Shown: positions 36,995 to 45,814 of the stretch, one piece after another | How positions within the stretch are numbered: the stretch's first letter is position 1 | Layout of the letters: each line of letters opens with the position of its first letter | Assembly: GCF_014191875.1 (NCBI RefSeq) | Contig: NZ_JACHXD010000004.1 | Span: forward strand, 62,001 to 126,000 | Length of the DNA stretch: 64,000 nucleotides | Origin: Pseudoduganella violacea | GTDB lineage: Bacteria > Pseudomonadota > Gammaproteobacteria > Burkholderiales > Burkholderiaceae_D | Direction of reading: 5' to 3' | Made by a program: the position numbers and the translations under genes | Notes under the pieces: generated by a model | What the model was told of the DNA's origin: nothing | Database searches by the model: none | What the model saw: only the letters and a program-made list of their open reading frames with translations

Positions 36995-38047
36995 TTGTTT
37001 AAAAGATATTTTCTTGAGCGCTTGCTGAACAAGCGCCGCAAGTCCGTTCCGGACCCGGCCAAGGTCAAAAAGATACTGATCCTCAGGAACGACAGGATTG
37101 GTGACATGATCGTGTCCACGCCGCTGTTCCGCGAACTGAAGGCGGCCTGGCCGGATGCGGTCATCGACGTGGTGGCCAGCAGCGTCAATCTGGACATCGT
37201 GCGCGACTGTCCGCATGTGCGCCAGACCATTCTGTGGGACCGGCGCGGCGTGTGGAACAGCCTGCGCATCGTGCGGCGGCTGCGGCGCGAACGTTATGAC
37301 CTGATCCTCAGCATGTCGCTGCGCTTCTCGCCGGCCTTCCAGCTTTACCTCAAGATGCTGGGCGCGCGCCACCTGCACGGCCCGCGCGTCGCCAAGTACG
37401 GCACCCATACCGGCAATCTCGGCATGTACGATCACACCATCGAGTACCCGAGCGACCGCCACATCCTGGCGACATACTTTGAGTCGCTGGGCGATTTCAA
37501 GCCGACCAATATCGACTACCGCTACGAGTTGTACAACGTCGACGCCTACGCGAACCAGGCGCGCACCTTTGCCGCCGGCTTGAAGCAGCGCTACGCGGGG
37601 CTGGTTTGCGTCAACTACCAAGGCAGCGGCGCTAACCGCGTGCTGCCCCAGGACGATACCGAAGCCCTGTGCCGCCAACTCGCCGACCGCTATCCCGACC
37701 ACGCCGTCATCGTGCTCTATCCGCCGGGCGACCGCGAGCGGGCCGCCGCCGTGGTGGCGGGCAGCGCGCGCGCCAATGTCATGCTGTCGTTCGCCACCAC
37801 GCATGTGCTGGAACTGGCCGCCCTGGTGCGCGAATGCGATCTGGTGGTGTCGCCCGACACGGCGGTCATCCACATCGCCTCGGTCTACAACAAGAAAGTG
37901 CTGGGCTTTTACGTCAACAGCGGCAATCATCGCTGGTTCTACCCGATGTGCGACCGCTTCCGCATCATGCTGTCGCCGACCGACCGCATCACCGCAATCG
38001 ACCGCAAGGCGGCGTTCGCCGCCATCGATGAATTGATGGCGGTCTGA
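36995..38047 (+). CDS. glycosyltransferase family 9 (heptosyltransferase-like)
   Basis: A 350-residue enzyme of the GT9 family that adds heptose-type sugars to lipopolysaccharide core. KKILILRNDRIGDMIVSTPLF is the standard N-terminal strand and loop (split here after the first strand), and CDLVVSPDTAVIHIASVYNKK is the nucleotide-sugar-binding block at about 280-300. The only in-frame start before this block is TTG at 36995 (a stop lies at 36980-36982); no ribosome site precedes it. The upstream 60 bases are markedly AT-rich for this genome. It is a single gene, with no other LPS genes nearby. Confidence 0.83.
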   Translation: MFKRYFLERLLNKRRKSVPDPAKVKKILILRNDRIGDMIVSTPLFRELKAAWPDAVIDVVASSVNLDIVRDCPHVRQTILWDRRGVWNSLRIVRRLRRERYDLILSMSLRFSPAFQLYLKMLGARHLHGPRVAKYGTHTGNLGMYDHTIEYPSDRHILATYFESLGDFKPTNIDYRYELYNVDAYANQARTFAAGLKQRYAGLVCVNYQGSGANRVLPQDDTEALCRQLADRYPDHAVIVLYPPGDRERAAAVVAGSARANVMLSFATTHVLELAALVRECDLVVSPDTAVIHIASVYNKKVLGFYVNSGNHRWFYPMCDRFRIMLSPTDRITAIDRKAAFAAIDELMAV

Positions 38048-38080
38048 CGCCGGCATCCAACCGCTGGCGCGCGAGCGGAT

Positions 38081-39187
38081 TTAAACGCGCGGCATCTGCT
38101 TGGTTACGCAGTGGATGCCGCCGCCGCCGGCCGCAATCGGGTCGATGTCCAGCTGTTCGATTACACGGCCGGGATAGAGCTTGGCCAGCAGGTCGCGGCA
38201 ATAATTGTCCGCCGCCGAATCGCCGAATTGCGGCGCGATCACGGCGCCATTGATCGGCAGGTAGTTGATGTAGCCTGCGGCGAAATCCTGGTTGTCGTCG
38301 GTAAAGCGGTTGCCGCGCAGCTTGCGCGGCGGCGGCAGGGTATGCACTTGCAGACGCCGGCCATCGGCGTCGGTGGCATTGCGCAGAATCTCCAGATGCT
38401 TGCGCGTCACGGCATGGTCGTAGGATTCCAGGTCGTTATCCAGATTGGCGATCACCACGCCCGGCTTGACGAAGCGCGCGTAAAAATCGACGTGGGCATC
38501 GGTGATGTCCTTGTCGCGAATACCCGGCAGCCAGATGATCTTGCGCAGGCCAAGGCGCAACTTCAATTCCGCTTCGATCTGGCTCTTGCCCATGCCTGGA
38601 TTGCGGTTGGAATTGATCCAGCAGCTTTCGGTCAGGATGGCCGTGCCATGGCCGTCCACCTCGATGCCGCCGCCCTCCCCGGTCAAGCTGCTGGCGATAT
38701 AGCTGGCTTCCAACTCTTCGCTCAAGATGCCGGCCACGCGCTTGTCGCTGCCGGCGCGCTGCTTGCCGCCCCAGCCGTTGAAGTTGAAATCCACCAGCCC
38801 CAGATTGCCGGCGCCGTCCACCACGAAGCAGCCGCCGTAGTCGCGTACCCAGATGTCGTCCAGCGCCAGCGGCAGGTAATCGATATTGGACTGGCCGCAA
38901 TCGCGCTGGGCCTGCGCCTGCTGGCCGGGCCGGCACAGCACCGTCACCGGCTGGTAGCGGGCGATGGTCTGGGCCAGGCGGGCGACGGTGGCGTTGACGG
39001 CAGGCGCCCAGTCTTTCCAGATGGCGCTGGAAGCCGCGTAGGAAACGAAGACGCGTTCCTGCGCCAGGTGCTCGTCGGGCATATACCAGTTCTCGGCGCC
39101 CACGCCGCGCGCGAAGCTCAACCCTCCCGTCAGTCCGATGGCGGCGCCTGCGGCAAGTTGCTGGATGAAGTGTCGGCGGCTTGGCAT
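38081..39187 (-). CDS. secreted agmatine deiminase/peptidyl-arginine deiminase family protein
   Basis: A guanidino-group hydrolase of 368 residues. The N-terminus is a Tat signal (SRRHFIQQL, then a hydrophobic stretch to about 29), implying export in folded form. Catalytic residues fit the family: WVRDYGGCFV holds the first Asp, EGGGIEVDGHG the Glu/Asp/His cluster, and GGGGIHCVTK has the nucleophile C360. Cytosolic AguA makes N-carbamoylputrescine; an exported form suggests a role outside the cytoplasm, on agmatine or peptidyl arginine. It lies 100 bp downstream of a LysR gene on the same strand. Confidence 0.88.
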   Translation of the reverse strand: MPSRRHFIQQLAAGAAIGLTGGLSFARGVGAENWYMPDEHLAQERVFVSYAASSAIWKDWAPAVNATVARLAQTIARYQPVTVLCRPGQQAQAQRDCGQSNIDYLPLALDDIWVRDYGGCFVVDGAGNLGLVDFNFNGWGGKQRAGSDKRVAGILSEELEASYIASSLTGEGGGIEVDGHGTAILTESCWINSNRNPGMGKSQIEAELKLRLGLRKIIWLPGIRDKDITDAHVDFYARFVKPGVVIANLDNDLESYDHAVTRKHLEILRNATDADGRRLQVHTLPPPRKLRGNRFTDDNQDFAAGYINYLPINGAVIAPQFGDSAADNYCRDLLAKLYPGRVIEQLDIDPIAAGGGGIHCVTKQMPRV

Positions 39188-39287
39188 TGCAGTCTCCTAT
39201 GGTTGCCCGAAAAACCGCATTCTATGGATGAGGACTTATGCAGACAATTGATGTTTTTTGCCCCGATTAATCAATATTGCTCATGGT

Positions 39288-40151
39288 TTATGCTTCGTCC
39301 TGGGCAAACTGCAGTAGGCTGTCGAACATGGCGCGCACCAGCGGGATACGCGTTTCCCCTTCGACGCGGGCGATCCATACGGTTCCCAAAGGCAGGCCGG
39401 GAAAGTCCGGCATGCGCCGCAATTGCCCTGACCAAAGCGCGTCATCGGCCAGCAGACGGGAGACCAGCGCCAGCCCCCGGCCGCGCACGGCCGCGTCCAG
39501 CACCAGACGCGGATCGTCATAAATGGCGATCTTGCGCAGGCTGCCGAAGTGCTGGCGGATGAAGGGGCCGACCCAGTCGCTGGTCAGGTCGCCCTCCAGG
39601 CAAACCATGCCGAGATCAGGCTTGCCGGCCAGCGCCGGCGTACACACGGCAATCAGCTCATCGCCCAGCAGCGGCACTTCGAACAAGCCGGGCTGTTTAA
39701 GCGGCTCGGTGGTGATAGCGATGTCCACGTCCAGTTCGTCGATGTAGCGGGCGCTTTCGTCGATCGAAATGATGGGACACAGGCCAGGGTGCAGTTGCAA
39801 TAGGCGATCGACGCGCGGCTGCAGCCAGCCGCTGGCGATGTGGGCGGGACAGACCACGGTGGCAAGGCTGCCGTCCATATAAGTCTCGATGCGGTTCAGC
39901 CCATTGCGCAACTGCTCCAGCGACTTGCCCACGCTGTCCAGCAGCAGGCGCCCCGCCACGGTCAGCTCGACGCCGCGCCCTTTGCGCCGGAACAGCGGCT
40001 GGCCCAGTTGCTGTTCCAGCTGGGCGATCTGGTGGCTGATGGCAGACTGGGAAATGCATAACTCGTCCGCCGCGCGCGAATAATTGCCCAAGCGCGCAGC
40101 CGCCTCGAAGCCAATCAGGAACTTGAACGAGGGCAATCGGGAGTTCGGCAT
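39288..40151 (-). CDS. LysR-family transcriptional regulator
   Basis: A 287-residue LysR regulator. The helix-turn-helix is in residues 1-60 (FEAAARLGNYSRAADELCIS, then HQIAQLEQQLGQPLF) and the effector domain is about 90-287. I chose the ATG at 40151 (MPNSRLPSFKF), which matches GcvA-like family starts; the longer frame to 40208 has no family-like sequence. It is divergent from the ABC exporter operon across 164 AT-rich bases and is followed by the deiminase gene, so either may be its target. The effector is unknown. Confidence 0.88.
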   Translation of the reverse strand: MPNSRLPSFKFLIGFEAAARLGNYSRAADELCISQSAISHQIAQLEQQLGQPLFRRKGRGVELTVAGRLLLDSVGKSLEQLRNGLNRIETYMDGSLATVVCPAHIASGWLQPRVDRLLQLHPGLCPIISIDESARYIDELDVDIAITTEPLKQPGLFEVPLLGDELIAVCTPALAGKPDLGMVCLEGDLTSDWVGPFIRQHFGSLRKIAIYDDPRLVLDAAVRGRGLALVSRLLADDALWSGQLRRMPDFPGLPLGTVWIARVEGETRIPLVRAMFDSLLQFAQDEA

Positions 40152-40201
40152 ATGAAAGTGGCGAATGGATATCCGCCAAATTCTGAGCCATCCATCAGTT
40201 C

Positions 40202-40315
40202 TTGCCAATCAAAAATGGTATGGAAACAAAATCATATGGTTATGACAAAAGATTATTTGTTTCCATATGGACACAATATTAATATTCGCCCAATATTTTC
40301 AGAAGTAGATAAACA
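40202..40315. promoter_or_regulatory. AT-rich divergent promoter with 12-bp inverted repeat
   Basis: The sequence between the LysR gene and the ABC exporter is visibly richer in A and T than its surroundings. TATGGAAACAAA at 40219-40230 is repeated in inverse at 40256-40267 (TTTGTTTCCATA), 25 bp apart, and CATATG and AATATTAATATT palindromes lie within and after it. The layout fits a regulator-binding region; a LysR site is the obvious guess. No clear -35/-10 pair can be fixed. Confidence 0.5.
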
Positions 40316-41074
40316 ATGTCCCTCTTGAATAAGCACGCCCTTGAACTGCGTGGGCTCAGCAAAAGATTCGACCGCCCTGTCGTGAATGAATTGGACCTTA
40401 GCGTGCGGCGCGGCGAAATCTACGCGCTGCTAGGCGCCAACGGTGCAGGCAAGACCACTACCTTACGCATGGCCACCGGCCTGCTCCTGCCCGACGCCGG
40501 CAGTGTGCATATTTTCGGCATCGATTTGCACGCCCAGCCCGAGGCGGCGAAACGGCCGCTGGCTTACTTGCCTGACGAACCTCTGCTTTACGGCAAGCTC
40601 ACCGGGCTGGAGTATCTGGCCTTTATGGCTGGTCTATGGAATATGCCCGCCGCCAAAGCTGCCGCCGATGCGGATGATCTGCTGGCGCTGCTGGGGCTTG
40701 CGCCCCATGCGCGGCAGCTGACCGAAAGCTATTCGCGCGGCATGAAACAGAAATTGGCGCTGGCCGGCGCGCTGATTCACCAGCCCGAGCTGATTATTCT
40801 GGACGAACCGCTCACGGGACTCGATGCCCACGCTTCGCGCCAGGTCAAAGACCTGCTACAGCGCCATACAGAGGCCGGCGGCACCGTCGTCATCACCACG
40901 CACATTCTCGAAGTGGCGGAGCGCATGGCCGATCGCATCGGCATTCTGCAACATGGACGCCTGATCGGCGAAGGCAGTCTCGATCAATTGCGGGGCCAGG
41001 CGCGGCAACGCGATGCCTCGCTGGAAGATGTGTTCCTGAGCCTGACGGAAAGCCGCGATGAAGCCGCTATCTGA
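40316..41074 (+). CDS. ABC exporter ATP-binding protein
   Basis: A 252-residue ATPase of the drug/Na+/bacitracin exporter class. Walker A GANGAGKTT lies at about 40-48, the Q-loop region reads AYLPDEPLLYGKLTG, the signature is the YSRGMKQKL variant at 139-147, Walker B is LIILDEP at 159-165 with LTGLD, and the H-loop is ITTHILE. It overlaps the permease gene by 17 bases. The S-R-G-M-K signature and the short size are typical of ATPases with separate exporter permeases. Substrate unknown. Confidence 0.88.
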   Translation: MSLLNKHALELRGLSKRFDRPVVNELDLSVRRGEIYALLGANGAGKTTTLRMATGLLLPDAGSVHIFGIDLHAQPEAAKRPLAYLPDEPLLYGKLTGLEYLAFMAGLWNMPAAKAAADADDLLALLGLAPHARQLTESYSRGMKQKLALAGALIHQPELIILDEPLTGLDAHASRQVKDLLQRHTEAGGTVVITTHILEVAERMADRIGILQHGRLIGEGSLDQLRGQARQRDASLEDVFLSLTESRDEAAI

Positions 41075-42527
41075 TTTGGTGGCACTACGCCCAGGCGGAG
41101 CGCTCTGGCTGATGCGCCACGAGCTGCGCTTGTTCGTCGCCGACTCAGCCGCGGCCGTCAGTCTCACCCTGCGGCGTGGCCCCAACCAGCGCGCCATGCC
41201 TGCCGCCGTCCTGGGATGGATTGCAGCGATCTATCTGATACTGCATGTGGCCGCAATGGGCATACTCCCCACCCTGCCGTACTGGCGGCCAACTGATCCT
41301 CTCGATCAGCTCCATCTCGACGGCGCCGCCGCTGCCGTGCTGTTCATCCTGATGCTGTCGGCCGCGATGATACGCTGCGTGCATGTGATGTACAGCCGTA
41401 ATGACCTGGATCTGCTGCTGTGTTCTCCCGTGCCTGGCGTCACCCTCCTGCGCGCGCGCCTGGGCGGCGTGGTGCTGGGCACGCTGCTGCTGACACTCTT
41501 CCTGGTCAGTCCAATCATCCATATCGGCCTGCTGACTGGCCGGCCGCAGCTATTGGCACTGTATCCGGCCCTGATTGCGATGGCCACGATCGCCGCCAGT
41601 TGCGGCATGATGCTAGCCATCCAGCTCGCCCGGTGGATTGGCCCACGCCGCGCCTCCATTGTGGCGCAGGTGCCGGGCACGGTCGTCATCGTGGGACTGT
41701 ATTTGCTGCCCAACCTGCTGCAGGCCATCCCCGCCGGCATCAAGACAAGCTTTGGCAGTCTGCTGGAGGACGGCGCCCTGCTGGGACCGGCAAGCCCGCT
41801 GTGGCTGCCAGTGCACGCGCTGCAGGGCAGTCCGATTCCTTTGATGCTGTTTTGTCTTGCCGCGCTCGGGCTGGCGCAGCTTGCCACCGTGCTGCTGCAG
41901 CACCGCTTCCTGCACGCACTGCAGCAGGGACGTCATCTGACGGGTCGCACGCCCGGCCGGGCGTTCGGCGTCAGCCTGCACTTTGGCCGCAGCCTAGGCC
42001 AGCTGGTGTTATACAAGGAGTGGTTGCTGATTTTGCGCCAGCCCATGTTGTTGAGCCAATTCGCCGCCAAGTTAGCAACGCTGGTCGTGGCCTTTGTGGC
42101 GGCAGGCACCAACAGCCTGCGCCCCCTCGTCATTGCCGCCCTCACGGTCTATGCCACCGGGGCATTGGCCGGCACGCTGACGCGCCTGATTGAGTCCGGC
42201 GAGCAGGCGTGGGATTTGCTGGCATCCTCACCGGCAGCGCCAGCCGCTATCCGTACTGCCAAGCGCTGGGCGGCGCTGATACCGGCGCTGTTACTGAGTC
42301 TGCCTGCACCACTGTGGCTGGGGGGCGCCGATCCGAAACTGGGGATATTGACAGCCATCGCGCTGGTCGGCGCAAGCGGCTCGGCCAACTATCTCAGCCG
42401 CGCACGCGCCCTGAGCGCAGACAAGCCGCCCCCCTCTTCAAGCGCTCCAATACTGGCTTCGCTCCAGGAAATGTTGAGCAGCGGTGTGTGGATAGTCATA
42501 CTGACGATTGCCCATACGGTCTTGTGA
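41058..42527 (+). CDS. putative ABC exporter permease
   Basis: A 489-residue polytopic membrane protein with about ten to twelve hydrophobic segments, none in a recognised family that I can name with certainty. Notable positions are PGGALWLMRHELRLFVADS at the start and MYSRNDLDLLLCSPVPG at about 115-130, a pattern seen in large two-gene exporters of the same shape. The conserved SGEQAWDLLASSP follows at about 375. Its start lies inside the 3' end of the ATPase gene. Role as the membrane half of the pump is inferred from this coupling. The gene ends before a strong terminator. Confidence 0.75.
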   Translation: MKPLSDLVALRPGGALWLMRHELRLFVADSAAAVSLTLRRGPNQRAMPAAVLGWIAAIYLILHVAAMGILPTLPYWRPTDPLDQLHLDGAAAAVLFILMLSAAMIRCVHVMYSRNDLDLLLCSPVPGVTLLRARLGGVVLGTLLLTLFLVSPIIHIGLLTGRPQLLALYPALIAMATIAASCGMMLAIQLARWIGPRRASIVAQVPGTVVIVGLYLLPNLLQAIPAGIKTSFGSLLEDGALLGPASPLWLPVHALQGSPIPLMLFCLAALGLAQLATVLLQHRFLHALQQGRHLTGRTPGRAFGVSLHFGRSLGQLVLYKEWLLILRQPMLLSQFAAKLATLVVAFVAAGTNSLRPLVIAALTVYATGALAGTLTRLIESGEQAWDLLASSPAAPAAIRTAKRWAALIPALLLSLPAPLWLGGADPKLGILTAIALVGASGSANYLSRARALSADKPPPSSSAPILASLQEMLSSGVWIVILTIAHTVL

Positions 42528-42532
42528 AGCAT

Positions 42533-42569
42533 CCAGACAGGCCGGCGCGAAAAGCGGCGGCCTGTCTGG
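42533..42569. terminator. bidirectional terminator between ABC permease and maiA
   Basis: CCAGACAGGCCG (42533-42544) pairs perfectly with CGGCCTGTCTGG (42558-42569), a 12-bp GC-rich stem with a 13-base loop, 5 bp after the permease stop and 16 bp before the maiA stop on the other strand. It should serve both convergent transcripts. No long T-tract follows in either direction. Confidence 0.65.
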
Positions 42570-42584
42570 CGAGGGCGCGGATGC

Positions 42585-43229
42585 TTATTCGGCGTCCGGC
42601 TGCTGCGCAGGATGGGCGGCCTTGAATGCGGGCAGCTCGCTGCAATTGGCGTAGATGCGGGCGATGTTGGGATACGCTTCCACATCCACACCGACGCGCT
42701 GGGCGTTGAAGACTTGCGGCACCAGGCAGCAGTCGGCCATGGTCGGGGTGTCACCGTGGCAGAAGCGGCCGGTTTCGCTGTCGCGCGCGAGATGCGCTTC
42801 CAGCATGGCCAGGCCTTCCTTCACCCAGTGCTGCTGCCATTCGTTCTTCACTTCCTCCGACAAGCCCATCGCGCCTTTCAGATGCTGCAGCACGCGCAGA
42901 TTGGCCAGCGGATGGATTTCGCAAGCCACCGTCAGCGCCAGCGCGCGCACGCGGGCGCGGCCCGCCGCGTCCTGCGGCAGCAGCGGCATGACGGGATGCA
43001 CCTCGTCCAGATACTCCATGATGGCGAGCGACTGGGTGATGGTCAGGTCTTCATCCACCAGGGCCGGCACCAGCTGGCTGGGATTGACGGTGCGGTAGCT
43101 CTCGCCATGCTGTTCGCCGCCGTCGCGCAGCAAGTGCACCGGCGCCAGTTCATACTCCAGCCCCTTCAGATTGAGCGCAATGCGCGTCCGGTAGGAGGTG
43201 GAACTGCGGAAGTAGGAATAGAGCTTCAT
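42585..43229 (-). CDS. maiA: maleylacetoacetate isomerase (zeta-class GST)
   Basis: A glutathione-dependent isomerase of 214 residues that turns maleylacetoacetate into fumarylacetoacetate in tyrosine/homogentisate breakdown. The zeta motif SSxSYRxRIALNLKG is present near the start (YSYFRSSTSYRTRIAL), with Ser/Ser/Thr in place of the usual SSCS. QSLAIMEYLDEVHP binds glutathione, and the C-terminal helical domain is normal. Its start overlaps the FAH stop (ATGA). Maleylpyruvate isomerase is a close relative; the FAH and VOC neighbours favour the tyrosine-type route. Confidence 0.87.
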   Translation of the reverse strand: MKLYSYFRSSTSYRTRIALNLKGLEYELAPVHLLRDGGEQHGESYRTVNPSQLVPALVDEDLTITQSLAIMEYLDEVHPVMPLLPQDAAGRARVRALALTVACEIHPLANLRVLQHLKGAMGLSEEVKNEWQQHWVKEGLAMLEAHLARDSETGRFCHGDTPTMADCCLVPQVFNAQRVGVDVEAYPNIARIYANCSELPAFKAAHPAQQPDAE

Positions 43230-44251
43230 CAGCTGCGCTCCTGATAATTCCTCACGGTCTGGTCGATGGCGCCGAAGATGCTGGCGCCCTGCTTGTCCTG
43301 CATTTCGATGCGTACGGTATTGCCGAACTTGAGGAAGCCGGTTTGCGGCGCGCCGCTTTCGATGGTTTCGTACATGCGCACTTCGGCCAGGCAGCAGTAG
43401 CCGACGCCGCCGTTCTCGATGCTGGAGCCGTGCAGGCTGCCCTGCTTGTTCGACACGGTACCGGAACCGATGATGGTGCCCGCGCCCAGTTCGCGCGTCC
43501 GGGCGGCGTGCGCCACCAGCTGGGCGAAGCTGAAGGTCATGTCTTCGCCGGCGTTCGGCTTGCCGAAAGGTTTGCCGTTCAGCGTAACCAGCAGCGGCAG
43601 GTGCAGCTTGTGGCCGGACCAGTCGTCGCCCAATTCGTCCGGCGTGACGGCCACCGGCGAGAAGGCGCTGGCCGGTTTGGACTGGTAGAAACCGAAGCCT
43701 TTCGCCAACTCGTTCGGAATCAGGTTGCGCAGCGACACGTCGTTGACCAGCATGACGAGGCGGATGGCCTGGCCCGCCTCCTCGTCGCTGGCACCCATTT
43801 TCACGTCGCCGGTGACAACGGCCACTTCGGCTTCAAGATCGATGCCCCAGTCTTCGCTCAGCGCATACACCGCGTCGCGCGGGCCGACGAAGCTGTCCGA
43901 GCCGCCCTGGTACATCAGCGGATCGGTGTAGAAGGAGGCCGGCACTTCGGCATTGCGCGCCTTGCGCACCAGCTCCACGTGGTTGATGTAGGCGGAACCG
44001 TCGGCCCATTGGTAGGCGCGCGGCAGCGGCGAATGGCATTGGGCTTCATCGAAAGCCTGGGCGCCGGTGGCGCTGCCCTGGTTCAGCAGGGCGTAAATCT
44101 GTTTCAGCTGGGGCGCGGCCTCGTCCCAGTTGTCGAGCGCGGCCTGCAGGGTGGCGGCGATGGCGGGCACCGCCACGCATTGCGCCAGGTCGCGGCTGAC
44201 GACCACCAGTTGGCCGTCGCGCGTGCCGTTTTTCAGTGTTGCGAGTTTCAT
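43229..44251 (-). CDS. fumarylacetoacetate hydrolase family protein
   Basis: A 340-residue FAH-fold hydrolase. The N-terminal cap is residues 1-90, and the catalytic metal ligands are in IDLEAEVAVVTGDV (E-x-E). LVNDVSLRNLIPNELAKGFGF, split by its loop, holds the ND and the substrate-binding region, and GTIIGSGTVSNKQGS is the conserved end of the core. It is shorter than the 430-residue HmgB/FahA type but of the form often found with maiA. It starts one base before the VOC stop and overlaps maiA, so the three genes are a transcript. It probably cleaves fumarylacetoacetate to fumarate and acetoacetate. Confidence 0.85.
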   Translation of the reverse strand: MKLATLKNGTRDGQLVVVSRDLAQCVAVPAIAATLQAALDNWDEAAPQLKQIYALLNQGSATGAQAFDEAQCHSPLPRAYQWADGSAYINHVELVRKARNAEVPASFYTDPLMYQGGSDSFVGPRDAVYALSEDWGIDLEAEVAVVTGDVKMGASDEEAGQAIRLVMLVNDVSLRNLIPNELAKGFGFYQSKPASAFSPVAVTPDELGDDWSGHKLHLPLLVTLNGKPFGKPNAGEDMTFSFAQLVAHAARTRELGAGTIIGSGTVSNKQGSLHGSSIENGGVGYCCLAEVRMYETIESGAPQTGFLKFGNTVRIEMQDKQGASIFGAIDQTVRNYQERS

Positions 44252-44791
44252 TTATTGTCCTTCAGGCTGTGGGGCGTGCATCCAGGCGGCGTGGGTCGGC
44301 GCCTTCTTCGTTTTCGACCATTCTTCCAGCATTTCCCATTTGACGTCGTCCAGCTTCTGCATCATTTCGGGGGTGCCGGTATTGGCCGCCAGTTCCAGGC
44401 GGTGGCCGTTCGGGTCGAAGAAGTAAATCGATTTGAAGATGGTGTGGTTGACCGGGCCGATCACCTCGATGCCGGCGGCGACCAGGCGCTCCTTGGCGGC
44501 CAGCAGCTCGTCCATCGACGCCACTTCCATGGCCAGGTGCTGGACCCAGGCCGGCGTGTTGCGGTCACGGTCCATATCGGACTGGGTCGGCAGCTCGAAG
44601 AAGGCCAGGACATTGCCTTGGCCGGCGTCGAGGAAGACGTGCATATAGGGATCGGGCGCCTTGGTGGACGGCACTTCGTTTTCGGCGATGGCCAGCACGA
44701 AGTCCATATTCAGGTGCTTGACGTACCAGTCCACGGTCTCCTTCGCGTCCTTGCAGCGGTAGGCGACATGGTGAATGCGCTTGATTTTCAT
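44252..44791 (-). CDS. VOC-superfamily (glyoxalase/dioxygenase) protein
   Basis: A 179-residue vicinal-oxygen-chelate protein with two beta-alpha-beta-beta-beta units. IHHVAYRCKDAKETVDWY opens it, with the first metal His near residue 8; HLAMEVASMDELLAAKERL begins the second half, and FFDPNGHRLELAAN contains the Glu ligand. Placement directly before FAH and maiA suggests a ring-cleavage dioxygenase or 4-hydroxyphenylpyruvate dioxygenase-like step, but it is much smaller than known HppD and the reaction is unproven. It is first in the operon and divergent from a LysR gene. Confidence 0.8.
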   Translation of the reverse strand: MKIKRIHHVAYRCKDAKETVDWYVKHLNMDFVLAIAENEVPSTKAPDPYMHVFLDAGQGNVLAFFELPTQSDMDRDRNTPAWVQHLAMEVASMDELLAAKERLVAAGIEVIGPVNHTIFKSIYFFDPNGHRLELAANTGTPEMMQKLDDVKWEMLEEWSKTKKAPTHAAWMHAPQPEGQ

Positions 44792-44839
44792 GGTGTCTCC
44801 TTATTGACTTGCTGACATTAGACTCCTGTTTCAGCTATC

Positions 44840-44852
44840 ATTCAAACGGAAT
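44840..44852. promoter_or_regulatory. candidate LysR-type operator ATTC-N5-GAAT
   Basis: ATTCAAACGGAAT is an exact 4-bp dyad in the 88-bp gap between the VOC gene and the divergent LysR gene. LysR regulators typically bind such dyads in divergent intergenic regions and autoregulate. No second site is evident. The match to a T-N11-A box is not exact, so this is a weak call. Confidence 0.3.
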
Positions 44853-44879
44853 TTTCATCTCGATTTATCAGATTTTCTT

Positions 44880-45782
44880 ATGAATCCTAGTTTGCGCCAG
44901 ATGCGCGCCCTGGTGGCCGTGGCCCGTACCGGCAGTTTCACCTTGGCCGCCGAATATCTGCACCTGACCCAGTCCGCGCTGAGCGGGCAGATCAAGGAGC
45001 TGGAACAACTGCTGGGCGTGAAAGTCGTCGAGCGCAGCACGCGCCGCGTGCAATTGTCCGAGGTGGGGCGCGAACTCTTCCCCCTGTTCGACAAGATGCT
45101 GCAGGATCTGGACGGGGCGATGGCCGATATCGCCAACCGCAAGGCGCTAAAGAAAGGCATGGTGCGGGTGGCGGCGCCGCAGATGATGTCCTGCACCCTG
45201 CTGCCGGAGGTGATCGCGGCCTACAAGGCGGCGGTGCCGGAAGTGCAGGTCAAGCTGGTCGACTGCCCGGTGGAAGATGTGTCGGGACGGGTGTTCAGCG
45301 GCGAGGTCGATGTGGGCATCGGCCCGGAGCGCGACCCCACGGCGGAAATCGAGGCGCAAATGCTGTTCGAGATGCCATTCGTGATCGTTTTCCCGCCCGG
45401 CCATGCGCTCGAAGCGCAGGACAGCGTGAGCTGGGCCGACGTCAACCAGCATCCCCTCATCGCGCTGCAAGGCCAGTTCACCGAACGGCTGATGCGCGAT
45501 ATGTCCCTGCGCGAGCAGTCGCTCATTCCCTACAATGAAGTCACCTTCATGACGACGGCGCTGGCCATGGTCAGCGCGGGCTTGGGCATCACCGCCTGCC
45601 TGCCCTATGCCGAACGCATGGTCAGACTCTACGGCTTACAGATGCGCCTGCTGACGCAGCCCGAGCTCACGCGCAAATTCTTCGTCTACACCAAGACGGC
45701 GCGTTCGCTGTCGCCGGCCGCCGAAAGCTTTACCGCCTTCCTGCACGAGTTCGTGCAGGCGCGGCAGCTTCCGTCCAGCTAG
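44880..45782 (+). CDS. LysR-family transcriptional regulator of the VOC-FAH-maiA operon
   Basis: A 300-residue LysR regulator. The helix-turn-helix is residues 1-60 (MRALVAVARTGSFTLAAEYL, SALSGQIKELEQLLGVK), followed by a full effector-binding domain (MVRVAAPQMMSCTLLPEVIA and onward). It is divergent from the VOC-FAH-maiA operon, the usual place for its regulator, so an aromatic pathway intermediate is a plausible effector. ATG at 44880 lies in an AT-rich leader without a clear ribosome site. Normal length for the family. Confidence 0.9.
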   Translation: MNPSLRQMRALVAVARTGSFTLAAEYLHLTQSALSGQIKELEQLLGVKVVERSTRRVQLSEVGRELFPLFDKMLQDLDGAMADIANRKALKKGMVRVAAPQMMSCTLLPEVIAAYKAAVPEVQVKLVDCPVEDVSGRVFSGEVDVGIGPERDPTAEIEAQMLFEMPFVIVFPPGHALEAQDSVSWADVNQHPLIALQGQFTERLMRDMSLREQSLIPYNEVTFMTTALAMVSAGLGITACLPYAERMVRLYGLQMRLLTQPELTRKFFVYTKTARSLSPAAESFTAFLHEFVQARQLPSS

Positions 45783-45814
45783 TTCATAATGCGGCTTTTT
45801 GCAGGTTCGGCGCC

